Positions 6,722 through 13,511 of a stretch of DNA of 34,193 bases are shown one piece after another. The DNA comes from Acrocarpospora pleiomorpha (lineage in GTDB: Bacteria > Actinomycetota > Actinomycetes > Streptosporangiales > Streptosporangiaceae), in contig NZ_BLAF01000044.1 in the NCBI RefSeq assembly GCF_009687885.1, forward strand, positions 1 through 34,193, read 5' to 3'. Position numbers and translations under genes: made by a program. The stretch's first letter is position 1, and the number at the start of each line of letters is the position of its first letter. The notes under the pieces were generated by a model. The model made no database searches. It had not been told where the DNA came from and worked only from the letters and a program-made list of their open reading frames with translations.

Positions 6722-7540
6722 ATGACCACACCGCACACGCCGCTGCTCATTCTCGCCGCCGGACAGCGTTGCGGAAGCACGCTCCTGCAGCGCCTGCTGA
6801 CCTCTCATCCGGGGGTTCTCATCTGGGGCGAGCACGGGGGGCAGCTCGGCCGCATCCTCGAAGCCGCCGATGGCCTGCTGTCATGGTCGCGCGAGTTGGG
6901 CGGGGACGCCCGCGTGGAGTTCTCGCAGAATTCCTACCAGAGCTGGATGGCCAACCTGACGCCCGACCGCGACCTGATCCTGCAGGCGGTCCGCCGCTTC
7001 ATCGACACCTTGTACATCGAGCCCGCCGTCCGCCTGGGCCGCCCTGTCTGGGGCCTGAAGGAGGTGCGCTACACCTTGACCGACGTCCGCCGCCTGCACG
7101 TTCTCTATCCGGACCTGGCCGTCATCCTGCTCATCCGCGATCCCCGGGACGTGCTCCGAAGCCTGGACGAGTGGGAGCGGAAGACGAACGGCCGCTGGAC
7201 CCGCCGGCTGACCGAGGACGCGGTGGTCAACTGGCGGCGCGTCGCGGAGGACTTCCTGGCGCCGCCGGAGAACGGCCCGCCGGTGCTGCGCCTGCGCTAC
7301 GAGGACTTCGTCGCCGACCCCGGCGGCAGCTGCGAGATCATCGCACGGCACACGGGCCTGGACGCCGGAGCCTTCGACCCGAACGTGCTCGCCACCCGCC
7401 TGCACGTCGGCGAAGAATTCGCCCATCTCCCCCGCGACATCCGGAAATGGCACGATTTGCCGATATCTTTGCGCCAACTGCTCGACCCGCCCCAGATACA
7501 GTCGCTCATCCAAGCCTGCGGCTACCAGACCAGCGATTAG
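6722..7540 (+). CDS. Sulfotransferase family protein
   Basis: A 272-residue PAPS-dependent sulfotransferase. The 5'-phosphosulfate loop is GQRCGSTLLQRLL at residues 14-26, and the 3'-phosphate motif RDPRDVLRSL lies near residue 140. The later LRLRYEDFVADPGG element is also typical of the family. It would transfer sulfate from PAPS to a hydroxyl or amine of an unknown acceptor. It is monocistronic, with no sugar or natural-product genes next to it to suggest an acceptor. The Shine-Dalgarno sequence before ATG 6722 is weak (AGATAGAAG). The C-terminus is intact. Confidence 0.83.
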   Translation: MTTPHTPLLILAAGQRCGSTLLQRLLTSHPGVLIWGEHGGQLGRILEAADGLLSWSRELGGDARVEFSQNSYQSWMANLTPDRDLILQAVRRFIDTLYIEPAVRLGRPVWGLKEVRYTLTDVRRLHVLYPDLAVILLIRDPRDVLRSLDEWERKTNGRWTRRLTEDAVVNWRRVAEDFLAPPENGPPVLRLRYEDFVADPGGSCEIIARHTGLDAGAFDPNVLATRLHVGEEFAHLPRDIRKWHDLPISLRQLLDPPQIQSLIQACGYQTSD

Positions 7541-7781
7541 CGCACCCTTCGCGCACAAGCAGGAACTCGCCAACTTCAAGGCGAACATCGCCGGAGCGCA
7601 GACGCCCAGGCGATCGGCCGTTGAGAGAGGTCCTCACCCCAGGCCAGGACCGGCAGCTGGCCGCCCTGGAGAGTTCCGGCACACCGGTCCTCGTTTCCTA
7701 CGGTTTTCCCGCAGGCCTTGATGGGTTGTTGATGCCCGTACATGGCGTCAGGTGATCGCCCCCATTAATGCGGGGAATTCA

Positions 7782-8480
7782 TTAGAGCCCTTCCTTACCG
7801 GTGGCCCAATACGGCTTCGTGGTGATGGCGCGGCGCGGCAGGATCTGGCCGTCGATGAGCGTACGCCGCTGGCGTTGGATGGACTGGGCGTGGCCCAGCA
7901 GCAGAGCGCCGTCGAGACCGGCGAGCTCGCTGTCGGTGCGCTCGAGCCAGGACTGCAGGGCATCGCCCGGCGCGTCTGCGGCGGGCAGGAAGCGATACCG
8001 GGGCCAGCGATCGGCGAGGGGCGCGACGGCATCCGCCGGTACCTCGACGGTCACGACGGGGTCATCGCCGCTCTGGGCGTAGGCGTCGATCGTGCCGAGG
8101 GCGGAGCTGTCTCCGAGGTAGAGGCGCCGTGTGCCGTTCTCGCGCAAGGGCCGGTGCCGGCCGGTCAGTACCGTCACTTCGGTGCCGGCGCGCAGGCGGC
8201 GCATCCACGTCGTGCCGGGGCCCGCGGAGTCGGTGGCGACAAGGATGCCGATGCGCTCGGCGTCTGGGCCGCCTACCGTCCGCACCGTGTAGCGGCGGCC
8301 CAGGGTGGGGGCGACGCGGAACTGGATCTCGTGGCCGGGGCGCCAGCCGCCGGGCGGCGAGGCTGCGCGCAGTTCCAGTTCGAGGAAGCCGGCGGCGGGC
8401 TCGTCCACGTTGAGCACGCGTGCCGGGCGTCCCAGGGTGGATTCGACGAGGTTGCCGATGACGGCGGGCGCTTGGGGCAT
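7782..8480 (-). CDS. Siderophore-interacting protein (flavin-dependent ferric reductase family)
   Basis: A 232-residue SIP family protein. It has the N-terminal FAD-binding barrel with the RRYTVRTV flavin motif (about residues 62-69), then the SIP C-terminal domain with YLGDSSALGTIDAYAQ near 120 and PRYRFLPAADAPGDALQSWL. Such proteins reduce ferric siderophores in the cytosol to release iron. The last segment (GLDGALLLGHAQSIQRQRRTLIDG) is shorter than in ViuB-type members but the fold seems complete. ATG 8480 is preceded by GAGGA. It is divergent from a TetR regulator with a perfect operator-like palindrome between them, so TetR control rather than an obvious iron box is expected. Confidence 0.82.
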   Translation of the reverse strand: MPQAPAVIGNLVESTLGRPARVLNVDEPAAGFLELELRAASPPGGWRPGHEIQFRVAPTLGRRYTVRTVGGPDAERIGILVATDSAGPGTTWMRRLRAGTEVTVLTGRHRPLRENGTRRLYLGDSSALGTIDAYAQSGDDPVVTVEVPADAVAPLADRWPRYRFLPAADAPGDALQSWLERTDSELAGLDGALLLGHAQSIQRQRRTLIDGQILPRRAITTKPYWATGKEGL

Positions 8481-8557
8481 GGGGTCCTCTTCTCAGAACG
8501 GCCGGTGACCTTGAACGGCGGCCGGCGCGGCCGTCACTGTCGAGGCCATGGCGAGGA

Positions 8558-8579
8558 TACTACACCGTGCAGTGTAGTA
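8558..8579. promoter_or_regulatory. TetR operator in the SIP/tetR divergent promoter
   Basis: A perfect inverted repeat: TACTACAC (8558-8565) and GTGTAGTA (8572-8579) around CGTGCA, a 22-bp site typical of TetR dimers. A further GTGTAG half-site occurs at 8593-8598. It lies between the SIP start (8480) and the TetR start (8620), so it probably controls both. Confidence 0.75.
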
Positions 8580-8619
8580 GGTAAACCGGTCGGTGTAGGG
8601 TGGGCGCGGAGGAGGCGTG

Positions 8620-9270
8620 ATGAGTGCTGTCGGCACGGAGAAGACGGTGCGCGAGGGGTCGCTGGTGAAGCGGGCGGCGATTCTCGCTGCCGCGCGCGAG
8701 CTCTTCGTGCGCCATGGAGTGGACCGCGTCAGTGTGGACGCCGTCGCGGCGCAGGCCGCAGTGTCGAAGCGCACCGTGTACGACTACTTCGGCGACAAGC
8801 GGCGCCTCTTCCTGGCCCTTCTCTCCGACGCGGAGGAGTCGCTGATCGCCTCGATGCGCCGGGCACTCGACGAGCACCTCGCGGATGACGCCGGGATCAC
8901 GACGGTGCCGCGGCTGGAGGAGGCGCTCACCGCGTTCGCGATCGACTTCGGCACGATGATCGTCGGCTCCGCCGACTACGCCGCCGTGTTCGCTCTGGTC
9001 GCCCAGCAGCGCTGGCAGACGCCGACGTCCGAGGACGATCTCGTGACGGCGGTGCCGGAGGAAGCGCTCGTGGAACGCATCGCTCATTTCGCCGACATGG
9101 GGCTCCTGGACACCGACGACCCGCGTCTGGCCGCCCACCACTTCGGCGCCCTGACCGTCCTGCTGGCCTACAACGATCAACCGGACCCGGCCAAGGCCGA
9201 CCCGGGTCAGATCCGCCAGACCATGATCGACGGGGTCCACGCGTTCATCCGCGCGTACGCCACGCGCTAG
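8620..9270 (+). CDS. TetR/AcrR family transcriptional regulator
   Basis: A 216-residue regulator. The N-terminal HTH is about residues 17-63 (KRAAILAAARELFVRHGVDRVSVDAVAAQAAVSKRTVYDYFGDKRRLF), with a TetR_C-type ligand domain after it. The ATG at 8620 follows GGAGGAGG; the overlapping GTG at 8617 is one codon upstream. It is divergent from the siderophore-interacting protein gene. The palindrome at 8558-8579 is its likely operator. The last codons share a CTAG with the convergent YkvA-like gene. Confidence 0.88.
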   Translation: MSAVGTEKTVREGSLVKRAAILAAARELFVRHGVDRVSVDAVAAQAAVSKRTVYDYFGDKRRLFLALLSDAEESLIASMRRALDEHLADDAGITTVPRLEEALTAFAIDFGTMIVGSADYAAVFALVAQQRWQTPTSEDDLVTAVPEEALVERIAHFADMGLLDTDDPRLAAHHFGALTVLLAYNDQPDPAKADPGQIRQTMIDGVHAFIRAYATR

Positions 9271-9668
9271 CCACTCAGTCCGGTGAGGCGGCACAGGGTG
9301 GTGAAACCGTCGTCGCTGCCGGGCCAGTGTCGGCGGACGGCCTCCAGGCCGGCGCGGCGGACGACCCCGCGCAGCACGAAGGTGACGATGATCGCGTCGT
9401 CGGCGTAACCGAGGATCGGGATGAAGTCGGGGATCAGGTCGATCGGGAACGCCAGGTAGGCCAGCAGTAGGCCGAGCCGGATCCGTACGCCATGGGGCAG
9501 GGTGCGGTCGGCGGCCAGGCGGCGCAGGAGCCGCAGCAGGTCGGGAAGGATGCGCAGCGCTTCGGTCAGGAGCGAACCCTTCGGCCGGACCACAGCCAGG
9601 CCGATGATCAGCACGATCCAGGTGGCCGCGAGGGCGATCAAGACGCCGATGAGGATGTCCCACACCAT
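9267..9668 (-). CDS. YkvA/DUF1232 family membrane protein
   Basis: A 133-residue protein with an N-terminal membrane helix (residues 4-26) and a DUF1232 core: VRIRLGLLLAYLAFPIDLIPDFIPILGYADDAIIVTFVLRGVVRRAG. The PIDLIPDFIPxxGYxDD signature is diagnostic. No function is established for this widespread family. The ATG 9668 follows AAGGGG at good spacing. Its stop overlaps the TetR stop: the palindrome CTAG at 9267-9270 supplies TAG on both strands. Confidence 0.85.
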   Translation of the reverse strand: MVWDILIGVLIALAATWIVLIIGLAVVRPKGSLLTEALRILPDLLRLLRRLAADRTLPHGVRIRLGLLLAYLAFPIDLIPDFIPILGYADDAIIVTFVLRGVVRRAGLEAVRRHWPGSDDGFTTLCRLTGLSG

Positions 9669-9775
9669 GGCGAATCCCCTTCAGTCGGTGAGGTCGGCCT
9701 TGGACTCCTCGGCATCAGCGTAGGTGGCACGGCCGAACAGTCATCCGTTACGTTGCCAATCGCAGTTCAGCGCGT

Positions 9776-9794
9776 GTACATCATCCTGATGTAC
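9776..9794. promoter_or_regulatory. Perfect inverted repeat upstream of the methyltransferase-like gene
   Basis: GTACATCA (9776-9783), TCC, TGATGTAC (9787-9794), a perfect 19-bp inverted repeat 55 bp before the ATG at 9850. It looks like a dimeric repressor site. TTGCCA at 9753-9758 could be a weak -35 overlapping this promoter. No regulator gene is adjacent to name its protein. Confidence 0.5.
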
Positions 9795-9849
9795 GCTCCA
9801 AAGCAGGATATTTCACCCTCTGATGAGTTTGATAAAGGGGTGTGATGGC

Positions 9850-10362
9850 ATGCGCAGAACGCCTGCGGCCATCGGCAGTGCGATCTTCTTCGCTGTGGCG
9901 CCAGGGAGTGTGGCGGGCCTCGGGCCGTGGCTGATCACGAGGTGGCGGGTATCGGATCTTCCCGATGGCTTGTCCTGGGCGGCGATCCCGTTCCTTGTCG
10001 TCGGCGCGGTGCTCGTCCTGGCGGGTGTCGCCGTGCTGATCCACGCTTTCGTCCACTTCGTCGCCGAGGGAGCCGGGACCCCGGCACCCGTCGCGCCCCC
10101 CGAGCACCTGGTGATCGGCGGACTATACCGGTATGTGCGCAACCCGATGTATGTGGGCGTCCTCTCGGCCATCATCGGCCAGGCGCTCCTCCTCGGCCAA
10201 TTCGGGCTTTTCTGGTACGCCGCCGTCGTGTTCCTCGCGTTCTTCAGCTTCGTCCGCTTCCATGAGGAACCAGCCCTGAGCCGCACGTTCGGCACCGCGT
10301 ATGAAAAATATCGGTCGGCCGTACCTGGCTGGTTTCCCCGCGTGCGCCCATGGAACGGATAA
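9850..10362 (+). CDS. Isoprenylcysteine carboxyl methyltransferase-like membrane protein
   Basis: A 170-residue integral membrane protein of the ICMT/PEMT family. Four to five hydrophobic helices are seen. The cofactor-binding region shows GLYRYVRNPMYVGVL (about residues 96-110) and the C-terminal FVRFHEEPALSRTFGTAYEKYRSAVPGWFPR, the classic ICMT-like pattern with the EE..L...FG..Y..Y motif. These enzymes methylate isoprenylcysteine or lipids with S-adenosylmethionine; bacterial substrates are mostly unknown. ATG 9850 follows AAGGGG. A perfect palindrome lies upstream at 9776-9794 and a strong hairpin downstream. Confidence 0.84.
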   Translation: MRRTPAAIGSAIFFAVAPGSVAGLGPWLITRWRVSDLPDGLSWAAIPFLVVGAVLVLAGVAVLIHAFVHFVAEGAGTPAPVAPPEHLVIGGLYRYVRNPMYVGVLSAIIGQALLLGQFGLFWYAAVVFLAFFSFVRFHEEPALSRTFGTAYEKYRSAVPGWFPRVRPWNG

Positions 10363-10367
10363 CGCCG

Positions 10368-10404
10368 CGATTCAGGGATGCCGAGGCCCGGCACCCCTGA
10401 ATCG
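10368..10404. terminator. Bidirectional terminator hairpin
   Basis: CGATTCAGGGATGCC (10368-10382) pairs with GGCACCCCTGAATCG (10390-10404) over 15 positions with one G-T type mismatch and a 7-nt loop. It separates the convergent methyltransferase-like and DyP peroxidase genes. Confidence 0.85.
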
Positions 10405-10411
10405 TTGGCGG

Positions 10412-11557
10412 TCAGGCGAGCAGGCGGTCGCCGATCCAGCCGGTCGGCGAGCAGCCGGGCGGGATGGCGAAGACCGCCGACCCGATCGTGGTGACCCACT
10501 CGTTCAGCAGGTCACCCTCCGCCAGACGCCGCTGGATGGGAACGAACTGGCGCTCGATGTCCGCCTGGTAGGACGCGAACAGCAGCCCGGAATCGGAGCG
10601 CCCTTCCCTGCTGAGCCCTTCGTCATAGTTGTACGGCCGGCGCAGGATCCGCAGCCCAGGATCCTCCACATGCGCCCGCCGAATGTGCGCGAACTCCGAA
10701 ATCACCGGAAACCCGACCCGCGTGAGCGCGTTGAAATCCGGTTCGTCACGTTCGGCCCGGCCGGTGAGAGGCGCGCCGTTGTCCAGGCGGCGGCCGATGG
10801 TGAACTCCCGCCCGACCCGGTCGGTGGCGTCCCACTCCTCGAGTTTCATCCGGATCCGGCGGAGCACCAGCGTGGTGCCGCCGCGCAGCCATTGCGGCCC
10901 GTCGGAGATCCACACCGCCCCATCCAGGTCGGTGGGGTTGACGGTGCCGTCGAGCTGGCCCATCAGGTTGCGCTGGGTCTCGCCGGAGGGCGCGCTGCGC
11001 CGGAAGCCGCGCTGGGTCCAACGCACCCGGGCGAACGCCCGCGCGTCCTTGACGATCATTCGCAGCGCGTGGGCCAGGGTGAGGGTGTCATCGGAGCCGA
11101 TCTGGACCAGGAGATCCGCTCCGCCCCACTTTTTCCGCAGCTGATCGGTCTTGAACGGCGGCAGGGGCCGTACCGGCGACTCCAGATCGGCGGCCGCGAA
11201 CAGGCCGGGACCGAATCCGAAGGTGACGGTGAGCCGGGCCGGCATCGTGGCCAGTTCGGGTTCGGTGTCGGCCAGCGCGGGTCTGCCGCCGGTCAGCCGG
11301 CGGGCGTCGTCGGTGAGCAGGCGCAGCAACCGGCCGATCGCCTCCTTGCCGACCCCGGTCCGCAGGTCGAAACCGGCGAAGACGGCGTGCGCCTGCGGGG
11401 GCGTCGCGATTCCCGCCTGGTGCACGCCGTCGAACGGCTCGGCGACCGCCGTCGGAGACGCTTGTGCCGTGGGAGCGGTGGGGCGCGCCGCGAGGGCGCC
11501 GACCACGGTCGCGGCGCCTCCCGCGAGCAGGCCGCGCCTGGTGAGAGGCTGGGTCAT
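10412..11557 (-). CDS. efeB: DyP-type peroxidase, EfeB/deferrochelatase-like, Tat-exported
   Basis: A 381-residue dye-decolourising peroxidase. It begins with a Tat signal (TRRGLLAGGAATVVGALAA, twin Arg at residues 7-8). The DyP GxxDG motif is GQLDGTVNP, and the proximal haem ligand is the His of EFAHIRRAH. Length fits class A (EfeB) enzymes, which act on haem or dyes outside the membrane. The start ATG 11557 overlaps the stop of the PCu(A)C gene by one base (TGATG), so the two are co-translated. No EfeU or EfeO is nearby; the copper neighbours suggest work with copper or haem proteins in the envelope. The symbol is by family resemblance. Confidence 0.87.
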   Translation of the reverse strand: MTQPLTRRGLLAGGAATVVGALAARPTAPTAQASPTAVAEPFDGVHQAGIATPPQAHAVFAGFDLRTGVGKEAIGRLLRLLTDDARRLTGGRPALADTEPELATMPARLTVTFGFGPGLFAAADLESPVRPLPPFKTDQLRKKWGGADLLVQIGSDDTLTLAHALRMIVKDARAFARVRWTQRGFRRSAPSGETQRNLMGQLDGTVNPTDLDGAVWISDGPQWLRGGTTLVLRRIRMKLEEWDATDRVGREFTIGRRLDNGAPLTGRAERDEPDFNALTRVGFPVISEFAHIRRAHVEDPGLRILRRPYNYDEGLSREGRSDSGLLFASYQADIERQFVPIQRRLAEGDLLNEWVTTIGSAVFAIPPGCSPTGWIGDRLLA

Positions 11558-12090
11558 CAGCTGTCGCCCATGTCCATGCCGGGCTGATAGTCCTCCTTGC
11601 CTCCGGCGAAGTCCTTGCCGACGGCGGTGAACGTGACCGTCCCGCCGTCCTTGAGCGTGAGCGTGAACTCGATCTGGGCGCCCGGCTGCACTTCTTCGGT
11701 GACGCCCATGAGCATGATGTGATCGCCGCCGGGCTGGAGCTGGTGGCTGCTGTGGGCGGGAACCGTGAACCCGCCCTCCTTGGGCCGCATGATCATCTTG
11801 CCGTCGTTGTCGACGACCTCGTGCAGTTCGATCTTCGGGGACAGGGGTGAGGCGCCGGAGACGACGACCACGTCGGCGTCGGTGTCGTTGACGAGGGTGC
11901 CGAACGCGGCGGTCATGCCCTCCTTGGTGGTCTTCACCCAGGGATCGACGATCGACAGGGCGGGGGCGGGCCTCGGGGTGATCACGGCGGCCGGGCTGGC
12001 GGCGGCGGGGGCCGCGGCGGTCGGTTCCGAGCCGCAGCCGCTGAGCATGATCGCGATCAGGCACAGGGATGCCATACGGCGAACAGACAT
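11557..12090 (-). CDS. PCu(A)C family periplasmic copper chaperone, lipoprotein
   Basis: About 177 residues. It starts with a lipoprotein signal ending in the lipobox LSGC. The DUF461/PCu(A)C core follows: DPWVKTTKEGMTAAFGTLVNDTDADVVVVSGASP, then IELHEVVDNDGKMIMRP and a later PGGDHIMLMG. The Cu(I) ligands are the conserved His and Met residues of these segments. A Met- and Asp-containing tail (QPGMDMGDS) may add copper affinity. PCu(A)C proteins deliver copper to cytochrome oxidase or other cuproenzymes. ATG 12090 is preferred for its GAAAGG Shine-Dalgarno sequence; in-frame ATGs at 12096 and 12105 are alternatives. It is translationally coupled to the DyP peroxidase gene, and a palindrome at 12134-12151 lies in its leader. 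Confidence 0.86.
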   Translation of the reverse strand: MSVRRMASLCLIAIMLSGCGSEPTAAAPAAASPAAVITPRPAPALSIVDPWVKTTKEGMTAAFGTLVNDTDADVVVVSGASPLSPKIELHEVVDNDGKMIMRPKEGGFTVPAHSSHQLQPGGDHIMLMGVTEEVQPGAQIEFTLTLKDGGTVTFTAVGKDFAGGKEDYQPGMDMGDS

Positions 12091-12133
12091 GGTCATGCCT
12101 TTCATGACGAGCTGGAGGTTTGTCACACAGGAG

Positions 12134-12151
12134 ATCGACCTCGGGGTCGAT
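12134..12151. promoter_or_regulatory. Perfect palindrome before the copper chaperone gene
   Basis: ATCGACC (12134-12140), TCGG, GGTCGAT (12145-12151), a perfect 18-bp inverted repeat between the membrane protein gene and the PCu(A)C gene. It is a candidate site for a metal-responsive repressor. It does not match the CsoR or CueR consensus I know, so the regulator is open. Confidence 0.45.
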
Positions 12152-12173
12152 GAAACGAGTGGCGCCACCTGGA

Positions 12174-12725
12174 TCAGGCGGCGCTGACAACCTCCGGCGG
12201 GCCACGCCTGCTCAGCGCGTGCCGCAGCGGCGCCGACCGCATGATCGCCGGCTCGGCGCGCCAGGGCCTGACCCGATACGTCCAGGCCGGGTCGGGATGG
12301 ACGGCGAGGATCAGGCAGAGCCGGACGACCAGGCGGCGGAGCAGTCCCCACAGGGCGGCTTCGCCGCGGGCCAGCCACATCGCGATCAGGCCGGCCGCCC
12401 AGCCGTGCAGCACGAGCATGCCCAGCCCGGGCACCAGCCCGGAATGAATATGCCCGAACGGTTCGGCCGCCGACACCGTGTGCGCCAGCGAGAACAGCAG
12501 ATGCAGCCCGGCCTGCAGCCCGGCGAGCAGCCCCAGGATCACGCCGAACGACCGTTCCCGCCCCGACAGCGGGAGCGCGGCGGCCAACGCCAGCCCGAAC
12601 CCGCTGATCAGGCTCGGCACCGCCACCGAACCTCCGCCGAAGACATGCGCCAGCGCGCTCAGCCCCAGGCAGACGACGGCGAAAACCGCGGCGCGGGCAA
12701 GGCGGAAGGGCATGGTCGCGGACAT
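12174..12725 (-). CDS. Multi-pass membrane protein of a metal locus (paralogue A)
   Basis: About 183 residues, with five or so hydrophobic helices. I do not recognise a named family. Features include FRLARAAVFAVV at the start, HVFGGG, GRER, a His-rich loop GHIHSG, LVLHGWAAGL and RGEAALW, ending in an SRRGPP tail. The same landmarks occur in order in the protein at 23432-23992, so the two are paralogues. It precedes the PCu(A)C and DyP genes on the same strand, with an 83-bp gap, and is divergent from copZ, which suggests a copper or metal link. ATG 12725 has no clear Shine-Dalgarno sequence; a longer form from 12824 is possible but its extra N-terminus looks unlike a protein. Confidence 0.7.
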   Translation of the reverse strand: MSATMPFRLARAAVFAVVCLGLSALAHVFGGGSVAVPSLISGFGLALAAALPLSGRERSFGVILGLLAGLQAGLHLLFSLAHTVSAAEPFGHIHSGLVPGLGMLVLHGWAAGLIAMWLARGEAALWGLLRRLVVRLCLILAVHPDPAWTYRVRPWRAEPAIMRSAPLRHALSRRGPPEVVSAA

Positions 12726-12881
12726 GATACGGCAATCATTACATGCGTTTCCGGCGCCCTCGAACCCGCCACAGGACGCCAGAACTCGCGGAAACCATCG
12801 GCGGAGCCCATCCGACAGCTGCACTGAACCCGCTCATCCCCCCGGCCGTAGCTGCCGATGACACCAGATCGAAGGAGCGCC

Positions 12882-13085
12882 ATGACCACCCACGCGTACG
12901 TGGTGCAGGGGATGCACTGCCAGAACTGCGTCGCCACGCTGACCGGCAAGGTCAGCCAGGTTCCCGGGGTGAGCGGGGTCGACATCGACCTGCCCACCGG
13001 CCGGATGGAGATAACCGGCGCGGACCCCGTCGTCGACGCGGCCATCCGGCAGATCATCGAGGAGTCCGGATACACCCTGACGTGA
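12882..13085 (+). CDS. copZ: Heavy-metal-associated domain copper chaperone, CopZ-like
   Basis: A 67-residue single HMA domain with the copper-binding motif GMHCQNC (Cys at about residues 13 and 16) and the ferredoxin-like pattern VSQVPGVSGVDIDLPTGRMEITG. CopZ proteins carry Cu(I) in the cytosol to a P-type ATPase. ATG 12882 follows AAGGAG. The stop codon overlaps a GTG that opens the remains of a CopA-type ATPase, the usual copZ-copA arrangement. Because that ATPase is broken, this chaperone may serve another target, such as a second ATPase elsewhere. Confidence 0.88.
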   Translation: MTTHAYVVQGMHCQNCVATLTGKVSQVPGVSGVDIDLPTGRMEITGADPVVDAAIRQIIEESGYTLT

Positions 13086-13511
13086 CCAGAACCTCGATGC
13101 TCACGGAGCTCTCCATCGGCGGCATGACCTGCGCCGCCTGCGCGGGCCGGATCGAACGCAAACTGCGAAAGCTCGACGGCGTGCCCGCCGACGCATCAAC
13201 CCCGGCGACCTCTTCGTGGTACGCCCCGGCGAGAAGATCGCCACCGACGGAACGGTGCTCGAGGGCCTCTCGGCCGTGGACGCCAGCCTGCTCACCGGCG
13301 AGTCCGTGCCCGTCGAGGTCGGTCCTGGGGACCGGGTCGTCGGCGCGACGGTCAACGCGGGCGGACGGCTGATCATGCCTTCGCCTACAACGTGGCGGCG
13401 CTTCCGCTGGCTGCGGCCGGGCTGCTCGATCCGATGATCGCCGGAGCCGCGATGGCCCTGTCGAGTGTCTTCGTGGTCATCAACAGCCTGCGGTTGCGGC
13501 GCTTCCGCTAG
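13082..13511 (+). pseudogene. copA: Copper P-type ATPase (CopA) remnant with two internal deletions
   Basis: Only three pieces of a CopA-type ATPase remain, in three reading frames. (1) From GTG 13082: an N-terminal HMA segment with GGMTCAACAGRIERKLRKLDGV, ending near 13180. (2) About 13189-13374: part of the actuator domain, INPGDLFVVRPGEK, SAVDASLLTGESVPVEVG and GATVNAGGRL. (3) 13377-13511: the last membrane helices, NVAALPLAAAGLLDPMIAG and SSVFVVINSLRLRRFR, then TAG. The CPC membrane motif, the DKTGT phosphorylation site and the nucleotide-binding domain are absent, so no pump can be made. Intact CopA is about 700-800 residues; this stretch is 430 bp. Joins are abrupt, implying deletions rather than gradual decay. 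Confidence 0.88.

Noticed and set aside
7758..7775. CCCCATTAATGCGGGG as a terminator between sulfotransferase and SIP genes
   Set aside because: Only four GC pairs and an A/T-rich palindromic centre; too weak beside the other hairpins in the window.
7541..7781. Open frame after the sulfotransferase (LTPGQDRQLAALESSGTPVLVSYGF)
   Set aside because: The stretch is 241 bp and has no clear start, ribosome site or recognisable family. It may be a remnant, but I could not support a gene.
12726..12824. N-terminal extension of membrane paralogue A to 12824
   Set aside because: The added residues contain Cys and charged residues with no match in paralogue B, whose similarity begins at FRLARAAVFA.
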